Shown: positions 51,102-59,736 of the stretch, in pieces
Numbering within the stretch: the first letter of the stretch is position 1
Layout: each line of letters opens with the position of its first letter
NCBI GenBank assembly: GCA_963748405.1
Contig: CAVVIT010000008.1
Location: forward strand, 372,001 to 436,000
Length of the DNA stretch: 64,000 nucleotides
Direction: 5' to 3'
Source: Fen-1273 sp963748405
GTDB lineage: Bacteria > Bacteroidota > Ignavibacteria > UBA10030 > UBA6906
Position numbers and translations under genes: made by a program
Notes under the pieces: generated by a model
What the model saw: the letters and a program-made list of their open reading frames with translations, nothing else
Told to the model about the DNA's origin: nothing
Databases searched by the model: none

Positions 51102-51853
51102 CTGGTTCCGCTCACCGTGATGCTGTGAAGACCGAATGAGACCGCGGCATCGAGATGATACGTCTTATCCGCAACCACGGTGACATCCCGGAAGCCGGCG
51201 TTCCGCGCGATGGTCAGGTATTCCTCCCGATCGAGCGCGCCGGCGACGCATCCTGCCCACTCCGACAGGTCTTTCCGGACGTCGTCGGGTATCTTCCCGA
51301 CGGACACGATATCGGAGACGGTGAATTTCCCCCCCTGTTTCAGCACCCTGTACATCTCGGCGAACGCGCGCGTCTTGTCCGGGACGAGGTTGATGACGCA
51401 GTTGCTCAGTATCCGGTCTACAGATCCTGTTGCGACGGGAAGGTTCTCAATCTCCCCGAGCCGGAATTCGGTATTCACCGCCTTGAGCTTTGTCTTGTTT
51501 TCGTCGGCGCGCCTGATCATGTCTTCCGTCATGTCGACCCCGATCGCACGGCCGCATTTGCCGACCTTCTGCGCTGCGAGGAACACGTCGATTCCCGCGC
51601 CCGAGCCGAGGTCCAGGACGGTCATCCCCTCCTCGAGATCGGCAAACGCCGTCGGCGTTCCGCACCCGAGCCCCAGGTCGGCGTTTTTCCGGACCTCCGC
51701 GTCGGCGTTGGTGTACAGGTCGTTCATTGTGATCGTTCCCGCGATTCCCGCATCCGTGCCGCACCCGCATGACGGGCCGCAGCACGAACCGGATTTCCTG
51801 GCGATCTCGCCGTACTTCTCTTTTACCGCTGATTTGATGTCGCTGTCAGACAT
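51098..51853 (-). CDS. arsM: Arsenite S-adenosylmethionine methyltransferase
   Basis: 251 residues from the ATG at 51853 (the frame extends further, but that part overlaps arsR). The N-terminal Cys cluster reads GSCCGPSCGCG; the SAM site is LDLGSGAGIDVFLAAQ; arsenite-binding Cys positions occur in SNCVINLVPDK and WAGCVAGAL, as in ArsM. It methylates arsenite to volatile or less toxic species. Twelve bases downstream of arsR. Confidence 0.95.
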   Translation of the reverse strand: MSDSDIKSAVKEKYGEIARKSGSCCGPSCGCGTDAGIAGTITMNDLYTNADAEVRKNADLGLGCGTPTAFADLEEGMTVLDLGSGAGIDVFLAAQKVGKCGRAIGVDMTEDMIRRADENKTKLKAVNTEFRLGEIENLPVATGSVDRILSNCVINLVPDKTRAFAEMYRVLKQGGKFTVSDIVSVGKIPDDVRKDLSEWAGCVAGALDREEYLTIARNAGFRDVTVVADKTYHLDAAVSFGLHSITVSGTR

Positions 51854-51864
51854 TGTCGTTCCCT

Positions 51865-52263
51865 TCAATTTTTTCTGAGTTCCAGTATCGCCGGAACAGG
51901 CCCGGTCTTGACGAATGAATATGTTGCACAACACCCCTTCATGATCCTGCTCGCCAGGCGCTCGGCGTCCCTGCGGGCGACGTCGTTCGATTTCAGCAGG
52001 CTCGAAAGGAAATCAAGTATCTTCCTGTGCTCTTCGTCCCTGGGCTTCGCGATCGAATACAGCATCCAGAGTCCCTGTTTTCGGTCGTCCACGAGTCCCG
52101 CCTTCCTCAGGTACGCGAGATGCCTCGAGACCTTCGTCTGTGTGAATCCCATGACCTCCTCGATGTCGCAGACGCACAGCTCGCCCGAATAGAAAAGGAG
52201 ATTGATGATTCTGAGGCGGGAATCGTCGGAAAGAGCTTTGAACACTGCCGCGAACGACTTCAT
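51865..52263 (-). CDS. arsR: ArsR family arsenic-responsive repressor
   Basis: 132 residues, winged helix. The metal site ELCVCDIEE contains the ArsR CxC motif; the recognition helix is TQTKVSRHLAYLRKAGLV. A C-terminal GCCATYSF adds a Cys pair that may take part in arsenite sensing. It is first in the operon and should repress it by binding the palindrome just upstream, which covers the -10 box. Confidence 0.95.
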   Translation of the reverse strand: MKSFAAVFKALSDDSRLRIINLLFYSGELCVCDIEEVMGFTQTKVSRHLAYLRKAGLVDDRKQGLWMLYSIAKPRDEEHRKILDFLSSLLKSNDVARRDAERLASRIMKGCCATYSFVKTGPVPAILELRKN

Positions 52264-52276
52264 GATGGGTCCCGGT

Positions 52277-52306
52277 AAACTATATTCGTCTATACGAATA
52301 TAGTTT
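52277..52306. promoter_or_regulatory. ArsR operator: perfect 13-bp inverted repeat
   Basis: Arms of 13 bases (52277-52289 and 52294-52306) with a 4-base centre and no mismatch, overlapping the -10 box of the ars promoter and lying 14 bases upstream of arsR. The AT-rich arms with TATATTCG halves fit ArsR/SmtB operators. Confidence 0.85.
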
Positions 52307-52325
52307 CGATATGTTTCAAAGTCAA
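52297..52325 (-). promoter_or_regulatory. Promoter of the ars operon
   Basis: On the minus strand TTGACT (52320-52325), a 17-base spacer and TATATT (52297-52302). The -10 box is inside the right arm of the operator, so bound ArsR would block the polymerase. Confidence 0.8.
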
Positions 52326-52440
52326 GCGGCGCCTATTCCCCGGGGGGGGCCCTCCTCGTGGACCTGGCAGCGGGGCGTTCCTGAAAAGGGCTAATTCCCT
52401 TATCGTCCTTTTGATGGATGTGTCGGGACACCGAGGTTGC

Positions 52441-52446
52441 TATATT
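52441..52446 (+). promoter_or_regulatory. Possible -10 box for the phosphoglucomutase cassette
   Basis: TATATT, 60 bases upstream of the pgm start, with no convincing -35 hexamer at 16-18 bases. Because it would put the transcript start near 52453, the upstream TTG at 52437 cannot be the start codon. Confidence 0.3.
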
Positions 52447-52505
52447 TCTTTGTCGTTTTCCGGACGATTCGCCAGACCAGAAGAAATAAAGTCTTTGGGA
52501 ACCTC

Positions 52506-54179
52506 ATGAAATTAAGCCCTCGTGCCGGGAAGCCGGCTGAGCCCGGCATGCTTGTCAATGTTCCGAGGCTTATCACGTCCTATTATAATGAGACGCCCGA
52601 CCCTGCAGTTCCCGCCGAACGGGTAGCGTTCGGCACCTCCGGCCATCGTGGGACGGCCTTCAGCAGGTCATTCAATGAAGATCACATTCTCGCGATCACG
52701 CAGGCGATCTGCCTCTATCGGAAAGGGGAGGGAATAGACGGCCCGCTGTTTCTGGGAATTGACACGCATGCGCTATCCGTTCCGGCCGCCGCTACCGCGC
52801 TGGAGGTGCTCGCCGCGAATGGAGTCGATGTGATGATCGGAGCGGGGGACGAGTACACGCCGACGCCGGTAATTTCTCATGCGATCCTGACATATAACCG
52901 CGGAAGAAAGACCGGGCTCGCCGACGGGATCGTCATCACGCCTTCGCACAATCCGCCGCACGACGGCGGCTTCAAATACAATCCCCCGAACGGCGGGCCG
53001 GCGGAATCCGCAGTCACCGGCTGGATCGAGGCGAAGGCAAACGAGTTCCTCGGGAATGGCCTGCCGGGTGTGAAGAGGATCCCTTACGATAAAGCGCTTC
53101 GCGCCCACACGACGCACACGCACGACTACCTCAGCCCCTACGTGGCCGATCTCGGCAACGTGGTTGACATGGATGTCATCCGCGGGTCGAACCTCAGGAT
53201 GGGTATTGATCCCCTCGGGGGCGCCGGCGTCCACTACTGGGGACGAATCGCCGAGCGCTACGGGCTGAACCTTACCGTCGTGAACGAGGCCGTCGATCCG
53301 ACGTTTCGCTTCATGACCGTGGACTGGGACGGCCAGATCCGCATGGACCCGTCCTCCCCCTATGCGATGCAGCGATTGATAGGGATGAAAGACCGCTTTG
53401 ACCTTTCCTTCGCCTGCGACACGGACCATGACCGGCATGGAATTGTCACCCGCAGTGCGGGATTGCTGCCGCCGAACCATTACCTTTCCGTCGCCATCCT
53501 CTACCTCTTCCAACACCGGCCGAAGTGGCGCAGTGAAGCAGCTGTCGGAAAGACGGTTGTGAGCAGCACCATGATCGATCGCGTCACTGCGAAGCTCGGG
53601 CGGAAGCTCTACGAGGTGCCGGTCGGATTCAAGTGGTTCGTGGGAGGACTCCTCGACGGTTCGCTCGGCTTCGGCGGTGAAGAGAGCGCGGGGGCCTCCT
53701 TTTCCCGTCTGGATGGCACCGTCTGGACGACTGACAAGGATGGAATTGTCCCGGCATTGCTCGCGGCGGAGATCACAGCGCAGATGGGGCGCGATCCTGG
53801 TGAAATGTACCGTGATCTCACGCGAGAGTTCGGTGAGCCTGCCTATGACCGCGTTGAGGCGCCGGCCACTCCGGATCAGAAGAAACTCCTTGCGAAGCTC
53901 TCACCCGGACAGGTGAAGATCACCGGGATGGCAGGCGAAAAGATCGGGTCCGTCCTCACGGACGCGCCGGGCAACGGCGCGCCGATCGGCGGGTTGAAGG
54001 TGGTGGCGGAGAGCGGATGGTTCGCGGCGCGTCCATCAGGGACTGAAGACATCTACAAGATCTATGCGGAGAGCTTCAAGGGACCGGATCATCTGCGCCG
54101 CATCCTGGAAGAGGCCCAGACGATTGTCAACGATGCTCTTGCAGGGGCGTCGTCGGGAAATGCTGTGAAGAAGACATGA
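52506..54179 (+). CDS. pgm: Phosphoglucomutase, alpha-D-glucose phosphate-specific
   Basis: 557 residues from the ATG at 52506. The phosphoserine loop is TPSHNPPHDGG (Ser147), the magnesium loop is the DTDHDRHG segment, the sugar-binding loop is GGEESAGASF and the phosphate-binding loop is RPSGTEDIYKIYAES. It interconverts glucose 1-phosphate and glucose 6-phosphate in the cytosol. It opens a plus-strand cassette with a glucan phosphorylase next to it (26 bases), so it links released glucose 1-phosphate to central sugar metabolism. Confidence 0.95.
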   Translation: MKLSPRAGKPAEPGMLVNVPRLITSYYNETPDPAVPAERVAFGTSGHRGTAFSRSFNEDHILAITQAICLYRKGEGIDGPLFLGIDTHALSVPAAATALEVLAANGVDVMIGAGDEYTPTPVISHAILTYNRGRKTGLADGIVITPSHNPPHDGGFKYNPPNGGPAESAVTGWIEAKANEFLGNGLPGVKRIPYDKALRAHTTHTHDYLSPYVADLGNVVDMDVIRGSNLRMGIDPLGGAGVHYWGRIAERYGLNLTVVNEAVDPTFRFMTVDWDGQIRMDPSSPYAMQRLIGMKDRFDLSFACDTDHDRHGIVTRSAGLLPPNHYLSVAILYLFQHRPKWRSEAAVGKTVVSSTMIDRVTAKLGRKLYEVPVGFKWFVGGLLDGSLGFGGEESAGASFSRLDGTVWTTDKDGIVPALLAAEITAQMGRDPGEMYRDLTREFGEPAYDRVEAPATPDQKKLLAKLSPGQVKITGMAGEKIGSVLTDAPGNGAPIGGLKVVAESGWFAARPSGTEDIYKIYAESFKGPDHLRRILEEAQTIVNDALAGASSGNAVKKT

Positions 54180-54205
54180 GTGGATCGAACTAACCACAAG
54201 ACTCG

Positions 54206-56722
54206 ATGGACAGACCTGTACACTCGGAAGTCGAGGGTTTCGATTCCCTTGCTGAGCTCGCCCTCGACATGCGCTGGTCGTGGAATCATGCTACCGACAA
54301 CGTGTGGCGGCAGCTCGATCCTGAACTGTGGGAAATCACGCATAACCCCTGGGTTGTTCTGCAGACGGTCTCGCGCGACCAGGTCAAGCGTGTCCTGGCC
54401 GATCCCGTTTTTCGCAAAGAGGTTGACGACTTGCTGAAGACCCGGAAGCGTGCGGCGGAGGCTCCCGTGTGGTTTCAGCAGAATCATTCGAAAAGTCCCC
54501 TGACCTGCGCTGCGTATTTCAGCATGGAATTCATGTTGAGCGAAGCATTGCCGATCTACTCGGGTGGACTGGGCAATGTCGCCGGCGATCAGCTCAAAGC
54601 CGCCAGCGATCTCGGCGTGCCGGTTGTCGGCGTGGGGCTGCTGTACCAGCAAGGTTATTTTCGTCAGGTGATCGATAAGAACGGAGCACAACAGGCCCTC
54701 TACCCCTATAACGACCCCGGCCAGTTGCCGATCGCGCCTGTGCGCCAGGCGAACGGCGAGTGGCTGCGCCTGGAAATTGCGTTACCCGGCTACTCGGTCT
54801 GGCTGCGCGCGTGGCAGGTCCAGGTCGGGAGAGTGAAGCTTTACCTCCTGGACAGCAATGACGCGGCGAATTACCCTGCTCACCGGGGGATTACAAGCGA
54901 GTTGTACGGGGGCGGGCCGGAGCTGCGCCTCAAGCAGGAGATGCTTCTCGGGATCGGCGGATGGCGACTGTTTGGTGCGCTTGGCATCCAGCCGGAAGTC
55001 TGTCATCTCAATGAAGGACATGCGGCATTCGCAGTGCTGGAGCGTGCCCGCAGTTTCATGCAGGAGACCGCGCTCCCCTTCGAAGTCGCGCTTGCAGTCA
55101 CACGAGCGGGGAACGTCTTCACCACCCATACTGCGGTCGCCGCAGGCTTTGACCGCTTCCCCCCGGCGCTTATCGAGCAATACCTTGGCGGGTATGCCCG
55201 GGAGAAGCTTGGCATTGCAATCCACGATTTGCTTGCCCTTGGCCGCCAGAACCCGGATGATTCGTCAGAGAATTTCAACATGGCCTATCTGGCAATCCGG
55301 GGGAGTGGGACCATCAATGGCGTGAGTCGCCTGCACGGGGAAGTCAGCCGGCACCTCTTTGAGCTTCTTTTCCCGCACTGGCCGCAGGACGAAGTTCCGG
55401 TCGGACACGTGACGAACGGGGTCCACATACCCACCTGGGACTCGGCCCCGGCCGATGATCTCTGGACGGAAGCCTGTGGAAAGGACCGCTGGTTGGGGAC
55501 GACGGAAGCCCTGGCAGAGAAGATCCGCCGTGTCTCCGACGCCAGGCTCTGGCAATTTCGGGTTGCGGCAAGCAGGTCCCTTGTTGAATTCGCCCGCGAA
55601 CGATTGTCCCGGGAATTGACCGCAGCAGGCGCGTCGCCCGAGGCAGTCGAGGGGGCGAAATATCTGTTTGATCCCAACGCATTGACTCTGGGGTTCGCGC
55701 GCCGGTTCGCAACATACAAGAGACCGAACCTCCTGCTGCACGACCCGGAGCGGTTGCTTCGTCTGTTGACCATTCCCCACCGCCCGGTGCAGCTCATTCT
55801 CGCGGGCAAAGCCCATCCGCAGGACAGTGCCGGGCAGGAATTGATCCATGAATGGATACGATTCATCCGCCAGGCGGAGACACGCCCCCACATCATCTTC
55901 CTGAGCGACTATGATATGTTGTTGACAGAGCAGCTTGTGCAGGGGGTGGACGTCTGGATAAATACGCCACGGCGTCCCTGGGAGGCGTGTGGAACGAGCG
56001 GCATGAAGGTGCTGGTCAATGGAGGCATCAATCTTTCGGAACTCGACGGCTGGTGGGCCGAGGCGTACAGCCCTGAGGTGGGATGGGCGTTGGGGGACGG
56101 CGGGGAGCATGGCGACGATCCGGCATGGGACGCTGTCGAAGCCGACGCGCTCTACAATATTCTCGAGCGGGAGGTGATCCCGGAGTTTTATACTCGAAAC
56201 GGGAGCGGCATTCCCACTGCATGGGTCAGGCGGATGCGGGAAAGTATGGCCCGGTTGACGCCGCGCTTTTCCGCCAGCCGCGCGGTTAGCGAATACACGG
56301 AGCAGCACTACCTCCCGGCTGCCGCCGCCTACCAATCGCGCAGTGCCACCAAAGGCGCAATCGGCGTGCACATTGTCCATTGGCGGCAGAGCCTGGAGCA
56401 GAATTGGGGCGCGCTTCGCTTCGGCGAAGTGAAAGTTGAGACACGTGGCGGGCAGCACGTCTTCGAAGTTCAAGTCTCTCTCGCTGACCTCGAGCCGGAC
56501 GCCGTGCGAGTCGAGCTCTACGCTGATGGAGTTAACAGGGGCGAGCCGGTGCGGCAGGAGATGATGAGCCTCCGCCGGATTGACGGTGCATCGGGTGGAC
56601 ACGTTTACGGAGCGGCTGTGTCTGCGGAGCGGCCGCCGGCGGACTATACGGCGCGAATCATCCCTCGCCACGACGGTGTCGCGGTCCCGCTGGAGGACGC
56701 ACGCATTCTTTGGCAGCGATAA
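54206..56722 (+). CDS. glgP: Alpha-glucan (glycogen/maltodextrin) phosphorylase
   Basis: 838 residues of the GT35 alpha-glucan phosphorylase family with the short N-terminal DUF3417 form (FDSLAELALDMRWSWNHATDNVWRQLD). The Lys of ACGTSGMKVLVNGG (Lys601) is the pyridoxal phosphate lysine of the family, and the glucan site includes LSELDGWWAEAYSP. It splits alpha-1,4-glucan with phosphate to glucose 1-phosphate in the cytosol. It lies between pgm and the M50 protease gene, all with short gaps. Confidence 0.94.
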   Translation: MDRPVHSEVEGFDSLAELALDMRWSWNHATDNVWRQLDPELWEITHNPWVVLQTVSRDQVKRVLADPVFRKEVDDLLKTRKRAAEAPVWFQQNHSKSPLTCAAYFSMEFMLSEALPIYSGGLGNVAGDQLKAASDLGVPVVGVGLLYQQGYFRQVIDKNGAQQALYPYNDPGQLPIAPVRQANGEWLRLEIALPGYSVWLRAWQVQVGRVKLYLLDSNDAANYPAHRGITSELYGGGPELRLKQEMLLGIGGWRLFGALGIQPEVCHLNEGHAAFAVLERARSFMQETALPFEVALAVTRAGNVFTTHTAVAAGFDRFPPALIEQYLGGYAREKLGIAIHDLLALGRQNPDDSSENFNMAYLAIRGSGTINGVSRLHGEVSRHLFELLFPHWPQDEVPVGHVTNGVHIPTWDSAPADDLWTEACGKDRWLGTTEALAEKIRRVSDARLWQFRVAASRSLVEFARERLSRELTAAGASPEAVEGAKYLFDPNALTLGFARRFATYKRPNLLLHDPERLLRLLTIPHRPVQLILAGKAHPQDSAGQELIHEWIRFIRQAETRPHIIFLSDYDMLLTEQLVQGVDVWINTPRRPWEACGTSGMKVLVNGGINLSELDGWWAEAYSPEVGWALGDGGEHGDDPAWDAVEADALYNILEREVIPEFYTRNGSGIPTAWVRRMRESMARLTPRFSASRAVSEYTEQHYLPAAAAYQSRSATKGAIGVHIVHWRQSLEQNWGALRFGEVKVETRGGQHVFEVQVSLADLEPDAVRVELYADGVNRGEPVRQEMMSLRRIDGASGGHVYGAAVSAERPPADYTARIIPRHDGVAVPLEDARILWQR

Positions 56723-56736
56723 AAGGGGAAAACGTT

Positions 56737-57864
56737 ATGACTCGACACAACATCCCTGTAGGCAGGATTCTGGGGATTCCGATTGGGCTGGATTACTCCT
56801 GGTTTGTGATCTTCGGCCTGCTCACCTGGATGCTGGCCGGCAGTTATTATCCCGCTGAGTTCAAGGACTGGTCGCCGATCCTGTACTGGGTCGTGGGAGC
56901 GGCGACTGCCATCATGCTCTTTGTGAGCGTGCTCCTCCATGAACTCGGGCATTCTGTTGTTGCTCTGAGGTATAAGATTCCTGTGCGCAGCATTACGCTC
57001 TTCCTCTTCGGGGGTGTCGCACAGATCGGGTCGGAGCCGCCCAGCGCCATTGCGGAGTTTCGTATCGCGATTGCCGGTCCGCTCGTGAGCCTGGTCCTTG
57101 CAATCATCTTCTACGCGATGGAGCCGCTGGTTGCCGGCATCGAACCCCTCCTGGGTCTGGCAAAATACCTCGCCTACATCAACGTGGCCCTTGTGCTGTT
57201 CAACCTCATCCCCGGCTATCCCCTCGACGGCGGTCGCGTGTTCCGCGCCGTTGTCTGGGCCATCACAAAGGACATGCGCCGGGCGACGATCATCGCGGCA
57301 TACGCCGGTCGGTTCTTCGCAATGGTATTCATCGTCGTTGGCGTCTGGCAGATGATCAGCGGCAACTTTGGCGGAGGACTCTGGATCGCCTTCATCGGCT
57401 GGTTCCTCGACAACGCGGCGTCCGCCCAGGTGCACCAGGTGATGTTTCAGGGACTGCTTGTGGGCCACAGAGTCTCGCAGGCCATGAATACTCAATGCGC
57501 CTCCGTTCCGGGGTCTCTGACGCTCCAGGATCTGGTGGACAAACATATCCTCGCCAGCGGGCAACGATGTTATCTCGTCAACCGCGGGGAGGACACCGTC
57601 GGTCTGATGACATTGCACCGGATCAAGAAAGTCCCGCGAAGCGAATGGGGAACGACAAGCGCCTCTCAGGTCATGCTCCCGTGGGAAGAGCTCAAACACG
57701 TCGATCCCGATGCGGAGCTGTGGGCTGCGCTCCAGGAGATGGACCGCGATGGAGTCAACCAGCTGCCCGTCACCCGTGATCACAAAGTCATCGGCATGCT
57801 GAGCAGGGAAGACGTCATAACCTTCCTGCGCACGCTGCAGGAATTGGGAACGAAGCCGGCGTGA
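56737..57864 (+). CDS. M50 site-2 protease with CBS domains (Rip3-like)
   Basis: 375 residues from the ATG at 56737. The membrane zinc metalloprotease motif is HELGH at residues 68-72 (LLHELGHSVVAL), the third ligand Asp is in the IPGYPLDGGR segment. Four to six helices precede a cytosolic CBS-pair region (residues 240-370, with VSQAMNTQCASVPGSL, INQLPVTRD and GMLSREDVITFL). CBS pairs usually bind adenine nucleotides, so the protease may respond to the energy state. The target is unknown. It sits in the glucan/phosphoketolase cassette, where its CBS domains would fit an energy-linked switch. Confidence 0.9.
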   Translation: MTRHNIPVGRILGIPIGLDYSWFVIFGLLTWMLAGSYYPAEFKDWSPILYWVVGAATAIMLFVSVLLHELGHSVVALRYKIPVRSITLFLFGGVAQIGSEPPSAIAEFRIAIAGPLVSLVLAIIFYAMEPLVAGIEPLLGLAKYLAYINVALVLFNLIPGYPLDGGRVFRAVVWAITKDMRRATIIAAYAGRFFAMVFIVVGVWQMISGNFGGGLWIAFIGWFLDNAASAQVHQVMFQGLLVGHRVSQAMNTQCASVPGSLTLQDLVDKHILASGQRCYLVNRGEDTVGLMTLHRIKKVPRSEWGTTSASQVMLPWEELKHVDPDAELWAALQEMDRDGVNQLPVTRDHKVIGMLSREDVITFLRTLQELGTKPA

Positions 57865-57886
57865 GAATGTACACCCGGGGGCGATC

Positions 57887-58534
57887 ATGAAGCACGCAGG
57901 AGAGATCACGACGCTGTTCCTGGATATCGGCGGTGTCCTGCTGACAGACGGCTGGGATCATCATGCCCGCAAACGGGCGGCGGCTGCTTTTGGTGTCGAG
58001 CTCGCAGAGATGGAGGACCGGCATCACCTGACATTCGACACCTACGAAGAAGGGAAGCTCACGCTCGAAGAATACCTGGGCCGGGTGGTATTCTACAAAA
58101 AGCGGCCGTTTACAAGGGCTCAATTCCGGCGATTCATGTTCGCGCAATCGAAACCCTACCCGGAGATGATCGAGCTGTTTGCTCAGCTCAAGCTCCGGCA
58201 CCGGCTGAAGATCACCGTGGTCAGCAACGAAGCCCGGGAATTGAACTCTCACCGGATTCGCACGTTCAAGCTGAAAAGGTTTGTGGATTCATTCGTTTCA
58301 TCCTGCTTCGTCCACGTCCGCAAGCCCGATGCGGATATCTTCCGGCTTGCGCTGGACATCGCCCAGGCCCGGGCCCGGGAAGTACTGTATATCGAGAACA
58401 CCCCCATGTTTGTGCAGGTCGCCGCGGGGCTGGGGATTCGAAGCATTCTTCACAGGGATTACAGGTCGACATGCGTGAAACTGGCTTCGTTTGGGTTGCA
58501 GAGTGACAATCGAGTCATCCATGAAACCCTCTAA
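57887..58534 (+). CDS. HAD superfamily hydrolase
   Basis: 215 residues, type I HAD with motif I LFLDIGGVLL (the D-I-G form of the YihX-like groups), motif II TVVSNEAREL, motif III Lys in HVRKPDADIF and motif IV VLYIENTPMFV. It is probably a small-molecule phosphatase acting in the cytosol. The 3' end overlaps the acetate kinase start by 14 bases, which suggests a coupled transcript. Confidence 0.88.
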   Translation: MKHAGEITTLFLDIGGVLLTDGWDHHARKRAAAAFGVELAEMEDRHHLTFDTYEEGKLTLEEYLGRVVFYKKRPFTRAQFRRFMFAQSKPYPEMIELFAQLKLRHRLKITVVSNEARELNSHRIRTFKLKRFVDSFVSSCFVHVRKPDADIFRLALDIAQARAREVLYIENTPMFVQVAAGLGIRSILHRDYRSTCVKLASFGLQSDNRVIHETL

Positions 58535-59723
58535 GGCACACATCCTGACGGTCAACGGCGGCTCTTCGAGTATCAAGTTCGCGCTGTTCGAGGCCGGCGG
58601 CGCGCTCAGGCGGATTCTGGAGGGCGCGATTGAGCGGATTGGACAGCCGGATGCCACGTTCCGGTCGAAAGGGCTGGCTCAGGCAGACAATTTCTCCAGG
58701 TCTGTGACTGCTCCTGATCACAGGGCAGCGGTGACCGTTCTTATGGATTGGATTGAGGATCGTGGCGGACGGGACGCACTGGTCGCCGTTGGGCATCGTG
58801 TGGTGCACGGCGGGCCGAACTATAGCAACCCGCAGCGAATCACACAGGAAATGGTTGAGGAGTTGCACCGCCTCAGTCCGTTCGATCCCGAGCATTTGCC
58901 GGAGGAGATCCTGTTGACAGAGGCGTTTCATCGCCGATTTCATGACCTCCCCCAGATTGCGTGTTTCGACACGGCCTTTCACCATGATCTGCCGCGCGTG
59001 GCCCGTGTGTTGCCGATCCCGCGCCGCTACGAAGCGCAGGGCGTGCGGCGCTACGGCTTTCATGGGTTGTCGTATGCGTTTCTCATGGGAGAACTGGCCC
59101 GCCTGGCCGGAGCGGAAATGGCGCGGGGCCGGGTCATACTCGCCCACCTCGGCAGCGGCGCGAGCCTGGCGGCGGTGCATGAGGGCAGATCTGTCGACAC
59201 AAGCATGAGTTTCACTCCTGCAGCCGGCGTGCCGATGAGCACCCGTTCAGGCGATCTCGATCCTGGACTGGTGTGGTATCTGGCGCGCACGGAAAACATG
59301 AGCGCGAAGCAATTCAATGAGATGGTCAATTCCCGGTCCGGGCTGCTCGGGATATCTGAAACGAGTTCCGACATGGTTGACTTGCTGCAGCGCGAAGCGG
59401 AGGATGTGCGGGCGGCTGAAGCGGTCGCGCTGTTTTGCTACCAGGTCAGGAAATGGATCGGCGCATTCGCGGCGGCGTTGGGCGGACTGGATACTCTGGT
59501 GTTCGCCGGTGGTATAGGAGAGAATGCGCCCACAGTCCGCGCCAGGATGTGCGAAGGGCTGGGATTTCTTGGAATTGAACTCGACGAAAAGCGAAACGCG
59601 GCGAATGAAAGGGTGGTTTCTGCGGCAGCCAGCCGGGTTGCGGTCCGCGTCATTCATACCGACGAAGAATGGATGATCGCCGACACGGTATGCCGTGTGC
59701 TCGGCCTTGCACGTGACAAATGA
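58521..59723 (+). CDS. ackA: Acetate kinase
   Basis: 400 residues from the ATG at 58521. Family blocks are NGGSSSIKFALF (first), FDTAFHHDLPRVARVLPIPRRY, YGFHGLSYAF and FAGGIGENAPTVR near the end, and a GHRVVHGG substrate loop. It makes ATP from acetyl phosphate and ADP. The next gene is phosphoketolase, which supplies acetyl phosphate, so the two form the ATP-yielding end of the cassette. Confidence 0.96.
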   Translation: MKPSKAHILTVNGGSSSIKFALFEAGGALRRILEGAIERIGQPDATFRSKGLAQADNFSRSVTAPDHRAAVTVLMDWIEDRGGRDALVAVGHRVVHGGPNYSNPQRITQEMVEELHRLSPFDPEHLPEEILLTEAFHRRFHDLPQIACFDTAFHHDLPRVARVLPIPRRYEAQGVRRYGFHGLSYAFLMGELARLAGAEMARGRVILAHLGSGASLAAVHEGRSVDTSMSFTPAAGVPMSTRSGDLDPGLVWYLARTENMSAKQFNEMVNSRSGLLGISETSSDMVDLLQREAEDVRAAEAVALFCYQVRKWIGAFAAALGGLDTLVFAGGIGENAPTVRARMCEGLGFLGIELDEKRNAANERVVSAAASRVAVRVIHTDEEWMIADTVCRVLGLARDK

Positions 59724-59736
59724 AGGGAACATCGTT

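Noticed and set aside
5535..52446. Bacteroidetes-type -7 motif TAnnTTTG at TATATTTC, TATCTTTA and similar sites
   Set aside because: Most of these are better explained as -10 boxes of TTGACA-17-TATAAT-like promoters, with hexamers at the right distance.
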